Notes under the pieces: model-generated
What the model saw: only the letters and a program-made list of their open reading frames with translations
Databases searched by the model: none
What the model was told of the DNA's origin: nothing
NCBI RefSeq assembly: GCF_022581195.2
Contig: NC_061453.1
Span: 11,302,001 to 11,366,000 of the forward strand
Direction of reading: 5' to 3'
Length of the DNA stretch: 64,000 nt
Origin: Helicoverpa zea
Taxonomy: Eukaryota; Arthropoda; Insecta; Lepidoptera; Noctuidae
Made by a program: the position numbers and the translations under genes
Part shown: positions 36,201 to 46,260 of the stretch, in pieces
How the letters are laid out: every line of letters begins with the position of its first letter
Numbering within the stretch: position 1 is the first letter of the stretch

Positions 36201-36489
36201 TGACTTTGATAAATTAATTAATTTTCCTTTGTACATTTGTGTTATTAATTATAATGCATTAAATTGCCATCTGGCTTAGGTATTAATTAGAAATATTATC
36301 GGGTTAAACCATATGTATGAGATAGTAGCGTTAGTGTGTATTCCAAAATGTTATCAAATGTACATACTTTGTATATTGATGACCTTTTTTACTTCAAACT
36401 CTGGCCACATCTATGGCTCGCATATTAGATACTTGACACTTAGATAATGGAAACAAATCCAATTGATCCATGATTGTCGTAACCTATAT

Positions 36490-36632
36490 GAGCAACATCA
36501 ATCAGTCTTACTACGGGTTATTGGGTTGCCCAGTCAGTGGCAGTCATTCTATGTAAAACTCTGGTACTTAGCTGCATCTGATTTTAATCTGGAAACCAAC
36601 CTCAACATAGTTGGGAAAAAGCGAAGCATAAA
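36490..36632 (+). repeat. Diverged SINE tail fragment
   Basis: GGGTTATTGGGTTGCCCAG, CTCTGGTACTTAGCTGCATC and CAACATAGTTGGGAAAAAG follow the SINE 3' half. Confidence 0.5.
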
Positions 36633-39600
36633 TTACAACCCGCGTCTATTTCCGAGTTCCCGTATGTTTCGCAAAAGCAAAAAGCCGTTTTCCCGAACAA
36701 TCCATTTTACTTCCCTTCACAAACCGTCATATACCATCTACCATCAATAATCATGGCTTCTAAGTTAATAAGACTAATAGCGTCCACGTGGTTCGTCTGG
36801 CTAACAAATAGGGCGGAAGATTGATCATACCGCTTTTTATCACTCAGTGGTCATTACTCATAGACAGACTTGCGGGCTTTTTTGTTGTACATATGTTCGC
36901 GTTCTTTTGTTATCTGGGAGTTTTTTTTTTAATATTGGTTTTATTGGAAGGTGAATTGTTAAAGGAGATTCTAATATAGCTGCTGTTCAATTAATAAATA
37001 TTGCTCTTCATATTTGATTTTCGTACAAACATACATCTTGTGACTTTAAAACTCTTTGTCACCTTAGACTGAAAACCTCGTAAACGCAAAATACACAGGT
37101 AACGAAGTTATTAAAAAGCAAAAAAATTGAAAAAGTGCATATCCAAGGTTTTTACTGTAAAACGACCATAGGAATTTCCTGTATTAGTTAGCAGAAACCT
37201 ACACTTAGAAGTAGGATAAAAAAAAAAAACTAATCTCGATAGTGTATCTTCCTTCTTCTCTTCTATCTATCGTCTTCTAGTACATCTGTAGCAATATTGT
37301 ATCCTAGCGCTGCTGAAAGTAAAAACCAATGATCGATCAGCGTCACATTTGTATCTATCAGAACAAATCATTACTCATTCCAAGTCACTGTATACTGTAT
37401 CCTATACTTAGAGGGTGTGGCTTTTTTGAAGAAAATGTGCATTTTATTGATTGATTACACATCAATTATATTTTTTATAACTTGTAACACTACTATTTTT
37501 TTTTTGAAACAAATGTATTTAAAAATGAAAAATATAAAAAAGGTCCTTAGTGGTATCAATATTCTCAAAAACAGTTCCTGAAATGAGCGTGCTTAACCAG
37601 CCAAAGTAACTTTTAACCTATTAGTAGTTGTAAACCCTATTTTCTTCTTTAATAAAAAGATTACTACACATGTATATAAAATAAAACAGAGCACTGATGA
37701 TGTCTCATATTTTTCACGAGTCCAATCTCTTCCGAAAAACTTAATCCAAAATCATAACTTTCTTCATGACAAATAAATGGTGAGTATATTTCAGTTTATT
37801 TTAGTAGTTCCAGCTAGTTTCAGACACATAAAACCGAGTCTCACGAAGCTTTAAGTTTATGACCAACCTTTACTGCGAATCCACTTCTTTTATGGTCACA
37901 GAATTATTACAAGGAAAAAAGATTTTTCTTCTTTTTTTTTCTATTTTTTTCATTTCCGCTATTGGATGGGATAACAGTGAAGTCGAATTGGTAAAAAATT
38001 GTTTGTTATGCTAAAATGTTGTCATGTTTTCGCATTCAGTAAGAACTTATTAACATTTTTAGTTGTACTATATGAATGCGAAAGTGATTTTTTTTTAAGT
38101 TATATGGTTTTTCATCTGGGTGCAGAAAGTACATCATTTAATACGCGGGAAACCGGGAGAAGGAACTAGTTATTTGTAATTAGCTTTTTAATATTTGAAA
38201 TTTTTTTATGATTTCAAAGTGTCTTAGTTCCTTAAAAAAATATGTATGTACATAGTTTAAAATAGCCATACTGGCTTGTATACAATACCTTATTTCAATA
38301 AAACCCTTTAAACTATTAAAACTGACATTCACAACCTTACCATTTAAATTACTAAAACATCGCATCATTAATAAAACACTGATAAATCGGCTACTATCGA
38401 TTAGTACTAAACAGAGCATGAATGTGCAACACTGACCTTTAGACTCCTACGCGTTAGTTAAACACTCCATTCAAGTACTGGTGCTAGTATAGTGGTATAG
38501 TCCAGTGATAGTTGCCATCAATGCACGTTCAAAGAAAAGATGAGTGGAGATGCCATAACGCCCGGAGCTGCGGGATTGTTCTAAAGAGTTACCGCGGCCC
38601 TGGTACATAAAAGGCCTACGAAGGAACATGATGGGTTTTAGTCAGTCAGAGTCTGACAATCCCTCACGCTGCTAACCCACAGCGATAGGAGTAATTTGAA
38701 AAAAAAAGACTCAATGAACAGTAAGGCGAATTCCCTTATGTCACCTCCGCTAGTCATTTGTTTCTCCATGGTACCTACTCGTACAGTGCAGTGATAGTTA
38801 CGATCAATGTCATGCAAAAGAGTGGTAGGAATCGTTTTATTTATATTCATAACTCGATATGTGAATTAGTAATTATTATAGGCTTTGGTGTAAATGGCAA
38901 AGTGTAACACTTTGGCATTTTATAGGGGGAAAATATACGAAAGGCCCAGAAGACTAGAACAAATATGTATGAAAAAAAAAAACTGGTTTCACGTCTATTA
39001 TCCTAAAGACGGTAAGCACTAGTTTCCGCCAGCGGTTGCTCTCATATCTCTTATACGACGGTCAAAAGTAGCCCGGCTTCCTTCATAAAATAAATATACC
39101 TACCTATTTTACCAAATCGCACCAGTAAGTCCTGAGATCAGTGCGAAAAATTTACTTATCATAAACTAAATCAGAATTGAAATACCTCTCTAGTCTTCAC
39201 AAAATTCTAAAATTTCCAAATTCTCCCCGTAGGCCTAATAATTATAAGTGAAACCTAACCATAATAGGTTGTATAATAATTTCAAAATGGCGACAATAGC
39301 ACCACTAGTTAACTTACAAAGCATGTTTACGCGAACTATAAAATGCCCAAAACAATGCTTTTGTAGTCGTAGTCAAAATTATCGAACTATTTAACAGAAC
39401 CGAAGTTGTAACAGCCTGTATCACTATTGTTGCACGCGGGACAAATTACGATGATTAATTAGTATTATTTGTGCACACCCTGTATTTGTTGGGGATTGAT
39501 TGGCGGTTAATGGAGTGTCTTTTCTATATTGGTCTTTATTATATTTGGTTCGTTAAACTTATGGTAGGGCAATAAGGAAGTGGTCTTTGCTTCTGATGCA

Positions 39601-41257
39601 AGGAAGTTTCGCGGTTTCATCCGAGTCTTGAACTTCATCCCGCACCTATGTATAAAAAGTAAGCTTATAAAAGAATTTATATTGCTGACAAATTAAATAA
39701 AAAATATGCAGTAGTTTTATCGTTAAACAGTAACAAATTCACCCCCACGTCTACGTACATACATGCTTATATGTAATACACACTTTCGCATTTATATTAT
39801 TAGTATGATGTACCTACATAATTATGTCTAATTTCTCAGCCAAAACAGGCGCAATGTTTTATTCTCCTAGATTATTTTCAGAAAAAATGGCGACCATGCC
39901 GACAAGTGACCTTGATAAATATTCTTTTGTTTTCCGAGTCTAAATAAAATAGGCTGGGCCTACAAAAGGTGTCCACCTATATTTTACTCTGTATATCGTA
40001 CGAACTGAATAATATATTGTTCAGGGAACTCGTAGGTATATATTTAATAAATAAAAGAGCAAGAAAATATAACAGGACACCATTTCTCTTAATCCTGAAG
40101 GAGACAGGTGTAAAGGCGAAATACCACCGGGGTGCAACACTGTGACGAGTGTGACGCACACATTAAAATCGTTGCAAACAGTAACGATTTGCAGCGAAAA
40201 TTTCTTCAATGTCTGTGAATACTGCAATCTTTGTCCGCGATCACATATTAGCGGTGGACTCGCGTTGACGTGTAGACATTTTTTGTTCGCGAACAAAAGT
40301 GTGCAAACAATTTCGATGGAATCTCTCTACTATAATTGACTTAGATACTTTTAAAACACCATCTTATGGCAACTGCTTGGTTTGGCAATTGCTTGCCGTT
40401 TACACAGTTATTTTTCAGTGTTTTGATATAATCGATACAGTGTAGTGGTTAGATTTACTTTCATGTTGAAAATATCAAGTGGAATTTCGACAAGATTTAA
40501 CTTTTTGCTCAGAATACCTACGTTCTCAATGAGGTCACAAACCAATACTTAACTCTTTCTTCATAGTTATAAGCAACAAAATACTGTAAGTCAGCTCTGA
40601 ACGTAAAAGCACTCGATCGAAAAAAAAGAAGTTCCTATCTAGGTACAGAAAAATGAGAACCTAATGGAAAAATACCAATAGCCACCCCGAGTGACGCAGC
40701 TGTAGATATATGAGTATTGATCGTATTACGAACTCATTGGGGCACCAATTTCTCAAAAAGGTCGCTAATCTTGCGAACAAAATGTCCCACTTATATTCTC
40801 GACCACACAGCACTTTTTGCGAGAATATTATATACTTAGGTTATATATTACTGGTACTGCGAAATGTGTAAGAATTTGGCAGTCTCAAATATTTTTTCTC
40901 TCATAGTTGAAATGTTCTTATTTCAAAATGGCCTTTGCACGTTCTTATAAAACGTCACACTAGTTGCACGATTCCAAAAAGTTGGTCTTCTTTTATTCCA
41001 TGAAAAAAATGTAGGGAGTTGCTACCATCTTGCTACCTGCAGCTGCAATAAGTTGCTACCAGCGTGGTTTTAAAAATCATTATCTTTCAAAGGTAAATTG
41101 CAACACCAGCTTGGTCTATCACTTTATCCAGTGACAAAAATCTAGGCAAATATATTAAGTTTTTTAACCAAGAAATTATTCTCCAGTATTTCATTTTGGA
41201 CCACATACATTTCGGGGTTATGTGGTTTAGTGAACTAGTCCTCTTCTTTCCTTCAAA
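36633..41257. other. Intergenic
   Basis: Besides the repeat at 38530, the block 40085-40310 is richer in CpG (ACGCACAC, CCGCGATCAC, TTCGCGAACAAAAG) but has no supportable exon. A Helitron-like scrap (TTTCGCATTTATATTATTAGTA) lies at 39784. Confidence 0.45.
38530..38690 (+). repeat. Second SINE-like dispersed repeat
   Basis: GAGTGGAGATGCCATAACG...CCTGGTACATAAAAGGCC...CATGATGGGTTTTAGTCAGTC...GCTAACCCACAGCG. Parts recur inverted at 2595-2655, 48985-49045 and 59345-59450. I have seen this type in moth genomes but cannot name it. Confidence 0.6.
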
Positions 41258-41480
41258 ACTCCTAATGTCGTCACCATCAATACCCACCATCCATTAGGTG
41301 ATAAACATGCGCTCGCTGATCACACAAACATGACGAGACGCACAATGCTTCAGATGACAGCGCTTTACTTACGCCTTTTGTATCACAACAATGCAGTTGT
41401 GAGCCGCTAGTGAGCGCGGGTAATGAAGGGTTAGGCTGTTCATGTATGAACGACTGATCGTTGCGACTTTTAATCGTGAA
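41258..41480 (+). repeat. Direct repeat, copy 1
   Basis: ACTCCTAATGTCGTCACCAT through GAGCCGCTAGTGAGCGCGGG; nearly identical to 41642-41864. Confidence 0.85.
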
Positions 41481-41641
41481 GTAAGTCTTACTTAAACGTA
41501 TGTGTCGCAGCAATTCTAAAACTGCGGAATGATTTTTGGGCAGCACTTATTTAAGTAAAGGTTCCTAATTCGGCCATAACTGAACCACTACCCGCTTTTT
41601 TGAACCATTCCTCGTCTGCCGTATACCACATTATCAGGATG

Positions 41642-41864
41642 ACTCCTAATGACGTCACCATCAATACCCACCCTCCATTAGGTGATAAACATTCGCTCGC
41701 TGATCACACAAACATGACGAGATGCACAATGCTTCATATGACAGCGCTTTACTTACGCCTTTTGTATCACAACAATGCAGTTGTGAGCCGCTAGTGAGCG
41801 CGGGTAATGAAGGGTTAGGCTGACTATGTAGGGACGACTGATCGCTGCGACTAAAAGTCGTGCA
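41642..41864 (+). repeat. Direct repeat, copy 2
   Basis: Second copy 384 bases after the first, with scattered substitutions; it ends about 75 bases before the 3' end of the LINE. Confidence 0.85.
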
Positions 41865-42078
41865 GTTGAATTGATAGTTCGTTCACGAGGGTCCCTTAAA
41901 AAAACTCAAATTGTTAACAAATTTTTGGTTTGGTAGCATAACAATAAATAAATAAAAATAAAATAAATAAAAATGTTTTTATTCAGACAAAGTCCATTGG
42001 GTTAGTACATACAACACACAACTTAGAAACTAGTGTTAGTACTTATAACTACCAAATTCATATACATATTTTTAATGA

Positions 42079-44883
42079 CTACGCCACAGTGGCGTGTAGG
42101 CGTATCCAATGCGCCAGTATGGGACTGTCCCACCTATCCGCAATAGTACTCAGGATGCTGTTGAGGCTGCCGCGCACCCTGCGCATGATGGAAGCGCATC
42201 GTTTGCGCATGATGGCATGAAACCCGTCTATGCCTGTTTGTGCGAACATCTCGGATGCACTGCAGTAGCGCGGCAACCCCATCAACACCCTGAGTGCATT
42301 GTTATACTGAACACGCAGAGCATTGTATGCCCTCTGCGTATAGTTGACCCACAGACTACATGTATAGAAGGACTGACAGTACGCTGTGAAAAGTGTAGCC
42401 TTCACTTCAGTCGAACATTTTGCAAATCTGCGAGCCAACATATTGCAGCGGACAGCCAACGCTCTGCGCTCCCGCTCGATGTCTAAGCCATCTTTAAGGT
42501 CCTCGGAAACCCAGTGGCCCAGATACTTGAAAGATGTAACCTGCTTTAAGGGACTTCCACAAAGTTTCAGCTGTGCAGCAAGTGGGTAAGATTTTGTGCC
42601 AGCCTTAAAAACCAGTACTTCACTTTTCTTTACATTGTATCTGAGCCCATGGGCCTCCGCGTACCTTTCACATATGATGAGCAGGTTCATCATTGAGTTC
42701 ATCGATGGGCTCAGCAACACCATATCATCAGCATAGCTAATATTGTTGACACACACACCGTCTACATAGCAACCCTGATATGTATTGCTGAGCTCAACGA
42801 TCAACCGATTTATGTACAGACTGAAGAGGCGAGGGGAGGTCAGGCCGCCCTGTCTCACCCCGCACTCCAGCCTATAGACATCCGACAACGAGCCCGCCCA
42901 CCTCACACAATTGGTTTGGTTGTTATACCAGTACCTTAGTATTGATATAACACTCCTATCCACTGTGGTATCATTTAGTAGCTTCTGCCACAGTAGGTCA
43001 TACGACACCAGATCAAATGCCTTGGATAGGTCTAGGAAACAAGCGTTAACAGGCGTTTTCCTAGACGTATAATACTGGACCGTATGCTTGAGAGACAATA
43101 TGGCACTTTCCGTAGAGAGACCAGGTCGGAATCCAAACTGCGCGTCATTTAGTTCAATGCGGCTAGCCATATGCCTATCAAGCAAACTGTCCAATACCTT
43201 GGCTATTACGGTGGCAAGAGATATGGGCCTGTAATTCGCGATATCTGATGTATCCCCAGTCTTATCTTTTACAATAGGCACAACCACGGTTTTCATGAGA
43301 TCGCTGGGTAAATGAGCATGGCTAAGACACAGCGAGAAAAACATTGCCAGCACTCTCGGCAAGTGAACTCCAGCATGCTGCAGGTGCTCGATGCTGAGGT
43401 AGTCATGCCCCGGAGACTTACCCCTTACCATAGTTTTAATAACGGTAGCGACATCCTTCGCTGAGAACCTGACATTTAACTCAGTCACACCATCTTCAGC
43501 ATCGACCGCCTGCGATGATGATCCAAGTGGAGACTCCACTCTAAAATGTTCCACAAACAAGTTCGCTATGGCAGTTGGGTCATGTTGCCCCGCCACACTC
43601 ACGGGGACGCCCGGCCTCGGATTCAATCTGTTGGTGTTTTTCCAGAATTTCGAAAAGTCTTTGGCTTTGTGCTGTTCAGCTAATATGTCCATTTTTATTT
43701 TGTTCTGATTATTCTGGCACCATTTTAGCTTTGACTTAAAGATTTTTCGTGTGTCGTACATTTGCTTATACACGCGTCCAGCAGTTGGTTTACCATACAT
43801 ACTCCAGATTCGAAAAGCAAGCCGAGCATCCGAGTGAGCCTGCTTAACATGCCAATTCCACCCGATAACTCGTTTACCCTTTCTTACCCCTCCTATGCCT
43901 ACATTATTGGAACATTGGGCAGCCTCAGTAAGAACAAATACAATACTTTTGTACATATTATCTAATATGAGTCTGTGATTCACATTTGAACAATACCCAT
44001 TAGCACATTCCTTAAATTCCAATGGAAACTGCATCTCCCTTAGCTTAGTATGACACATATCTTTGTACCTATCTATTTCAATAGCATCCCTTTCACCCCA
44101 TATTGTAAAATTCTTGCTATGGTTAGGTGTTACAATAATAGGTCTTATCATGGTAAAGTTACACTGTAATTGTATAGGCATGTGATCCGACCAATACGTA
44201 TCATACAAAACATTTACGCTTACGAGCAGACGCCTCGCGGCCTCGGTAACTACACAGTGGTCGAGCCAGCGGTGGCAACCATGCGCATCACTCACAAAAG
44301 TGTACGTACCTCCCGGCAGTAAGTCCAAATCCGCACAAGTCCAACTCTGCTCCGCACAGAAACCTAAAAGTTCATTACCGAATAGCTCGCCGGGATGGGC
44401 GTTAAAATCACCGAGTATAATCACTGATTGCACATTCTGACTTTCTATTACCGCACTAATTTCACTAAGGCACTCCGTAAACTCGGTGACGTTATCGTTG
44501 GAGTCTGTAGGCATATAGATTGAAAATATGAGCACGGAACGATCCTGCGACTCAATCTTGATAGCTACTAGGCGTACATTGTTACAAGTAACTACTGTGA
44601 CATATGGAAATAAGCTCTTCCTCCACAACAGTGCCACTCCTCCATAAGGTCTTCCTCGTAATATTCCTGCCGATGTGTCGACCGCTGAATTGCCAGTAAA
44701 GGCGAAGTCATCGTTTATTTGTCCAAGAAAGGCGACATCATGCGGCAAGAGCCAAGTTTCTTGCAACGCGATCACGTCGGCCGCTACACACAGGCGTCTA
44801 ACACAGTCAACAGATCTTTTTAAACATTTACAATTAAAACTTATTAATGTTGTATTATCCATTAATATTTTGTAGGCATTCAT
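42079..44883 (-). CDS. LINE ORF2: endonuclease / reverse transcriptase (934 aa)
   Basis: Polyprotein for target-primed reverse transcription. N-terminal EEP endonuclease: SFNCK near residue 15, QETW near 43, GDFNAHP near 159, LDHCV near 208, SDHMPI near 232, so the catalytic Glu, Asp, Asn and His positions are all present. Reverse transcriptase: the block NYRPISL, then GFRPGLST, FLDLSKAFD near 615, GVRQGGLTSP near 680, and the catalytic YADD near 715, followed by a connection or thumb region with KYLGH. About 900-1000 residues is normal. GVRQGG rather than the PQGS of classic Jockey suggests a CR1/L2-related clade; I cannot assign it more closely. No RNase H or CCHC motif is obvious at the C end. 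It overlaps ORF1b by 29 bases; an internal ATG at codon 8 overlaps the ORF1 stop. Confidence 0.92.
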   Translation of the reverse strand: MNAYKILMDNTTLISFNCKCLKRSVDCVRRLCVAADVIALQETWLLPHDVAFLGQINDDFAFTGNSAVDTSAGILRGRPYGGVALLWRKSLFPYVTVVTCNNVRLVAIKIESQDRSVLIFSIYMPTDSNDNVTEFTECLSEISAVIESQNVQSVIILGDFNAHPGELFGNELLGFCAEQSWTCADLDLLPGGTYTFVSDAHGCHRWLDHCVVTEAARRLLVSVNVLYDTYWSDHMPIQLQCNFTMIRPIIVTPNHSKNFTIWGERDAIEIDRYKDMCHTKLREMQFPLEFKECANGYCSNVNHRLILDNMYKSIVFVLTEAAQCSNNVGIGGVRKGKRVIGWNWHVKQAHSDARLAFRIWSMYGKPTAGRVYKQMYDTRKIFKSKLKWCQNNQNKIKMDILAEQHKAKDFSKFWKNTNRLNPRPGVPVSVAGQHDPTAIANLFVEHFRVESPLGSSSQAVDAEDGVTELNVRFSAKDVATVIKTMVRGKSPGHDYLSIEHLQHAGVHLPRVLAMFFSLCLSHAHLPSDLMKTVVVPIVKDKTGDTSDIANYRPISLATVIAKVLDSLLDRHMASRIELNDAQFGFRPGLSTESAILSLKHTVQYYTSRKTPVNACFLDLSKAFDLVSYDLLWQKLLNDTTVDRSVISILRYWYNNQTNCVRWAGSLSDVYRLECGVRQGGLTSPRLFSLYINRLIVELSNTYQGCYVDGVCVNNISYADDMVLLSPSMNSMMNLLIICERYAEAHGLRYNVKKSEVLVFKAGTKSYPLAAQLKLCGSPLKQVTSFKYLGHWVSEDLKDGLDIERERRALAVRCNMLARRFAKCSTEVKATLFTAYCQSFYTCSLWVNYTQRAYNALRVQYNNALRVLMGLPRYCSASEMFAQTGIDGFHAIMRKRCASIMRRVRGSLNSILSTIADRWDSPILAHWIRLHATVA

Positions 44884-45697
44884 TCTCAGAATATTTTCTG
44901 TCTGTTTTCTTCTTAGAAAAGTCTATAAATTTACGAAACGAAATACCTTCTGGCCAAAAATCGTCCCTCATAAAATCTTCATATTTGTGTTTTGGGACTG
45001 AGATCTTATATGCGTCATAGCTTTTGGGTACCTTCATTATCATTTTCTCAATACCCACACGTAATTTAGCCTTTTCTTCAATATAATCTGTAATGTCAGT
45101 CTGTGTCACCTGTTTATCCACGTTATAAATATACAGAACTACTTTTTCATCAAAAGCCTTAAATTTGCTATTGGAATCTATTACAGCTTTTCCGATATTT
45201 CCGACAAAGCGATTTCTTAGTTTCCTTCTCTGTTGCTGTACTAAGGTCCACTCACCTTCACTAACAATTTGTGCAAAAGTTTTCGATTGTGGTTCTGTAG
45301 TCAATTGGGCAACCGCTGCGGCCGTGTGTTCGTGGTGCACGGCAGTACTGTTGTTATTCTGTGACGCAGCTACATGCTTCGGCGCAGTGTTATCAATGCG
45401 TAGCTGTGAACCTAAACCGGTTTCACCTCCTTGCTCATTTTGCTCACTAATTGCCTCTGTGTTATGAATATTGCGATCAGGTGATTTTGACGAGTCGTGG
45501 GTAGGTGGTGATATAGTTTGGCTTGTAGTCACTGGATTTTGATCATTTTTGTCGATAACAGGAACATGTTGCAATCCCATCGGTCCGCTATCATACTCGC
45601 AACTGTCCAGCATGTGCTTTCCACTCCTACGCGTTGTGTTTACATAACAAGGACTGTACGAAGTTAAAAAATGTACGAGTGTTAAACACTCGTACAT
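44855..45697 (-). CDS. LINE ORF1, second frame: RRM-like RNA-binding half (280 aa)
   Basis: Open frame ending TAA just inside ORF2. The first 100 residues or so are low complexity, rich in S, T, N, Q and H. The C-terminal third (VVLYIYNVDKQVTQTDITDY, then WPEGISFRKFIDF) resembles the RRM-like domain seen in ORF1 proteins of many CR1-group insect LINEs, which bind the element RNA. It lies in the -1 frame relative to the first ORF1 segment and begins with an ATG inside a 37-base hairpin. It may be expressed by frameshift or by reinitiation, or the copy may simply be frameshifted. No cysteine knuckles are seen. Confidence 0.75.
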   Translation of the reverse strand: MYECLTLVHFLTSYSPCYVNTTRRSGKHMLDSCEYDSGPMGLQHVPVIDKNDQNPVTTSQTISPPTHDSSKSPDRNIHNTEAISEQNEQGGETGLGSQLRIDNTAPKHVAASQNNNSTAVHHEHTAAAVAQLTTEPQSKTFAQIVSEGEWTLVQQQRRKLRNRFVGNIGKAVIDSNSKFKAFDEKVVLYIYNVDKQVTQTDITDYIEEKAKLRVGIEKMIMKVPKSYDAYKISVPKHKYEDFMRDDFWPEGISFRKFIDFSKKKTDRKYSENECLQNING

Positions 45698-45703
45698 TTT
45701 TTC
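45667..45703 (-). promoter_or_regulatory. Hairpin at the ORF1 frame junction
   Basis: Minus strand: A6, TGTACGAGTGT, TTA, ACACTCGTACA, T6. The arms are perfectly complementary (11 bp plus six A-T pairs, loop TTA). The stem contains the ATG of the second ORF1 frame and the loop supplies part of the stop of the first. Confidence 0.7.
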
Positions 45704-46227
45704 AAATCTGCGATGTCACGTTTGATAGGCTCAAGTTGACCAGAAGACACATATTGCAATTTTATTTCTTCAATTTCACATCTCATTCGTGTTAAATCTT
45801 TTAACAATTTGGTCACGTCTACGTGATCAAAAAGTACTGGCGGTAGTTTATGCAATTCTCTTGCAACAAACACCGGTGTGTCATTAGGATTTGTTACTTT
45901 TAATAAGCTAATGATATCCTCAATCTCACGTAGCTTTTTTCCCTCTTTCTTCCTTGTAATTTTGCGTTTTGAAGTTGTTGGTATCGCTTCAAACAGTAAG
46001 TTTTTTGCCTCCAAGATATCACTATCTGAGAAGGCACTCATACAGATCCGACTCAGACTTTCCTCGTCCATAATGTCCAGTTTATTACACACGAAAGCTA
46101 GCACTTCGTTAATAACTACATTGCAACTCGCACATTTTACTACGTTGGAGGAATTCATCCTGCACTTAACTTGACCCGCGTGCCACGTCCGATCGGTATT
46201 GCGCGCGGCGCAGACTGTATAATACAT
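45682..46227 (-). CDS. LINE ORF1, first frame: N-terminal half (181 aa)
   Basis: Open frame of 181 codons. The first ATG is at 46227; a second at 46161 (MNSSNVVKCASC) is perhaps the more natural start. Visible are a short CxxC pair (CASC), an acidic helical stretch ending SFSD-like AFSDSDILEAKNLLFEA, a basic block (KRKITRKKEGKK) and a C-terminal helical region. I recognise this arrangement from ORF1 proteins of lepidopteran LINEs but know no enzyme activity for it. The frame stops at TAA inside the hairpin at 45667-45703 where the second ORF1 frame takes over. Confidence 0.65.
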   Translation of the reverse strand: MYYTVCAARNTDRTWHAGQVKCRMNSSNVVKCASCNVVINEVLAFVCNKLDIMDEESLSRICMSAFSDSDILEAKNLLFEAIPTTSKRKITRKKEGKKLREIEDIISLLKVTNPNDTPVFVARELHKLPPVLFDHVDVTKLLKDLTRMRCEIEEIKLQYVSSGQLEPIKRDIADLKKCTSV

Positions 46228-46260
46228 AAAACTATGATACGATTTGATACCAGAACACGT

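Larger units (their letters stand above)
33980..36480 (+). other. Intergenic with a coding-like stretch near 35.1 kb
   Basis: Frame about 35032-35239 on the plus strand reads ...KKSSVSADIRADVAEL, then VDFKSDGAINLIHVPHPSGY to a TGA after KENH, with codon use more gene-like than its surroundings and no ATG near its start. At 34045-34245 a stretch behind a good acceptor (TTATTTACAG) reads RPLCVATVTTDKFLATC. Neither is recognised; both may be decayed coding sequence. Confidence 0.25.
41935..46260 (-). mobile_element. Near-full-length non-LTR retrotransposon (CR1/Jockey-group LINE)
   Basis: Transcribed on the minus strand. It carries ORF1 (in two frames) and ORF2 with apurinic-type endonuclease and reverse transcriptase, in the usual order and with a short ORF1/ORF2 overlap. 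The 3' end on the minus strand has GAATAAAAAC followed by an A/T-rich tail built of TTTATT-like units (plus strand 41940-41976), as in many LINEs that end in simple repeats. The 5' end is not clear; 46260 is approximate. ORF2 has no stop or frameshift over 934 codons, so the insertion looks young. I could not find convincing target site duplications. Confidence 0.85.

Noticed and set aside
42109..42486. Open frames on the plus strand inside the LINE (also at 42386, 43762, 44675, 45165, 45878)
   Set aside because: They are antisense shadows of ORF2 and ORF1 with no family features.
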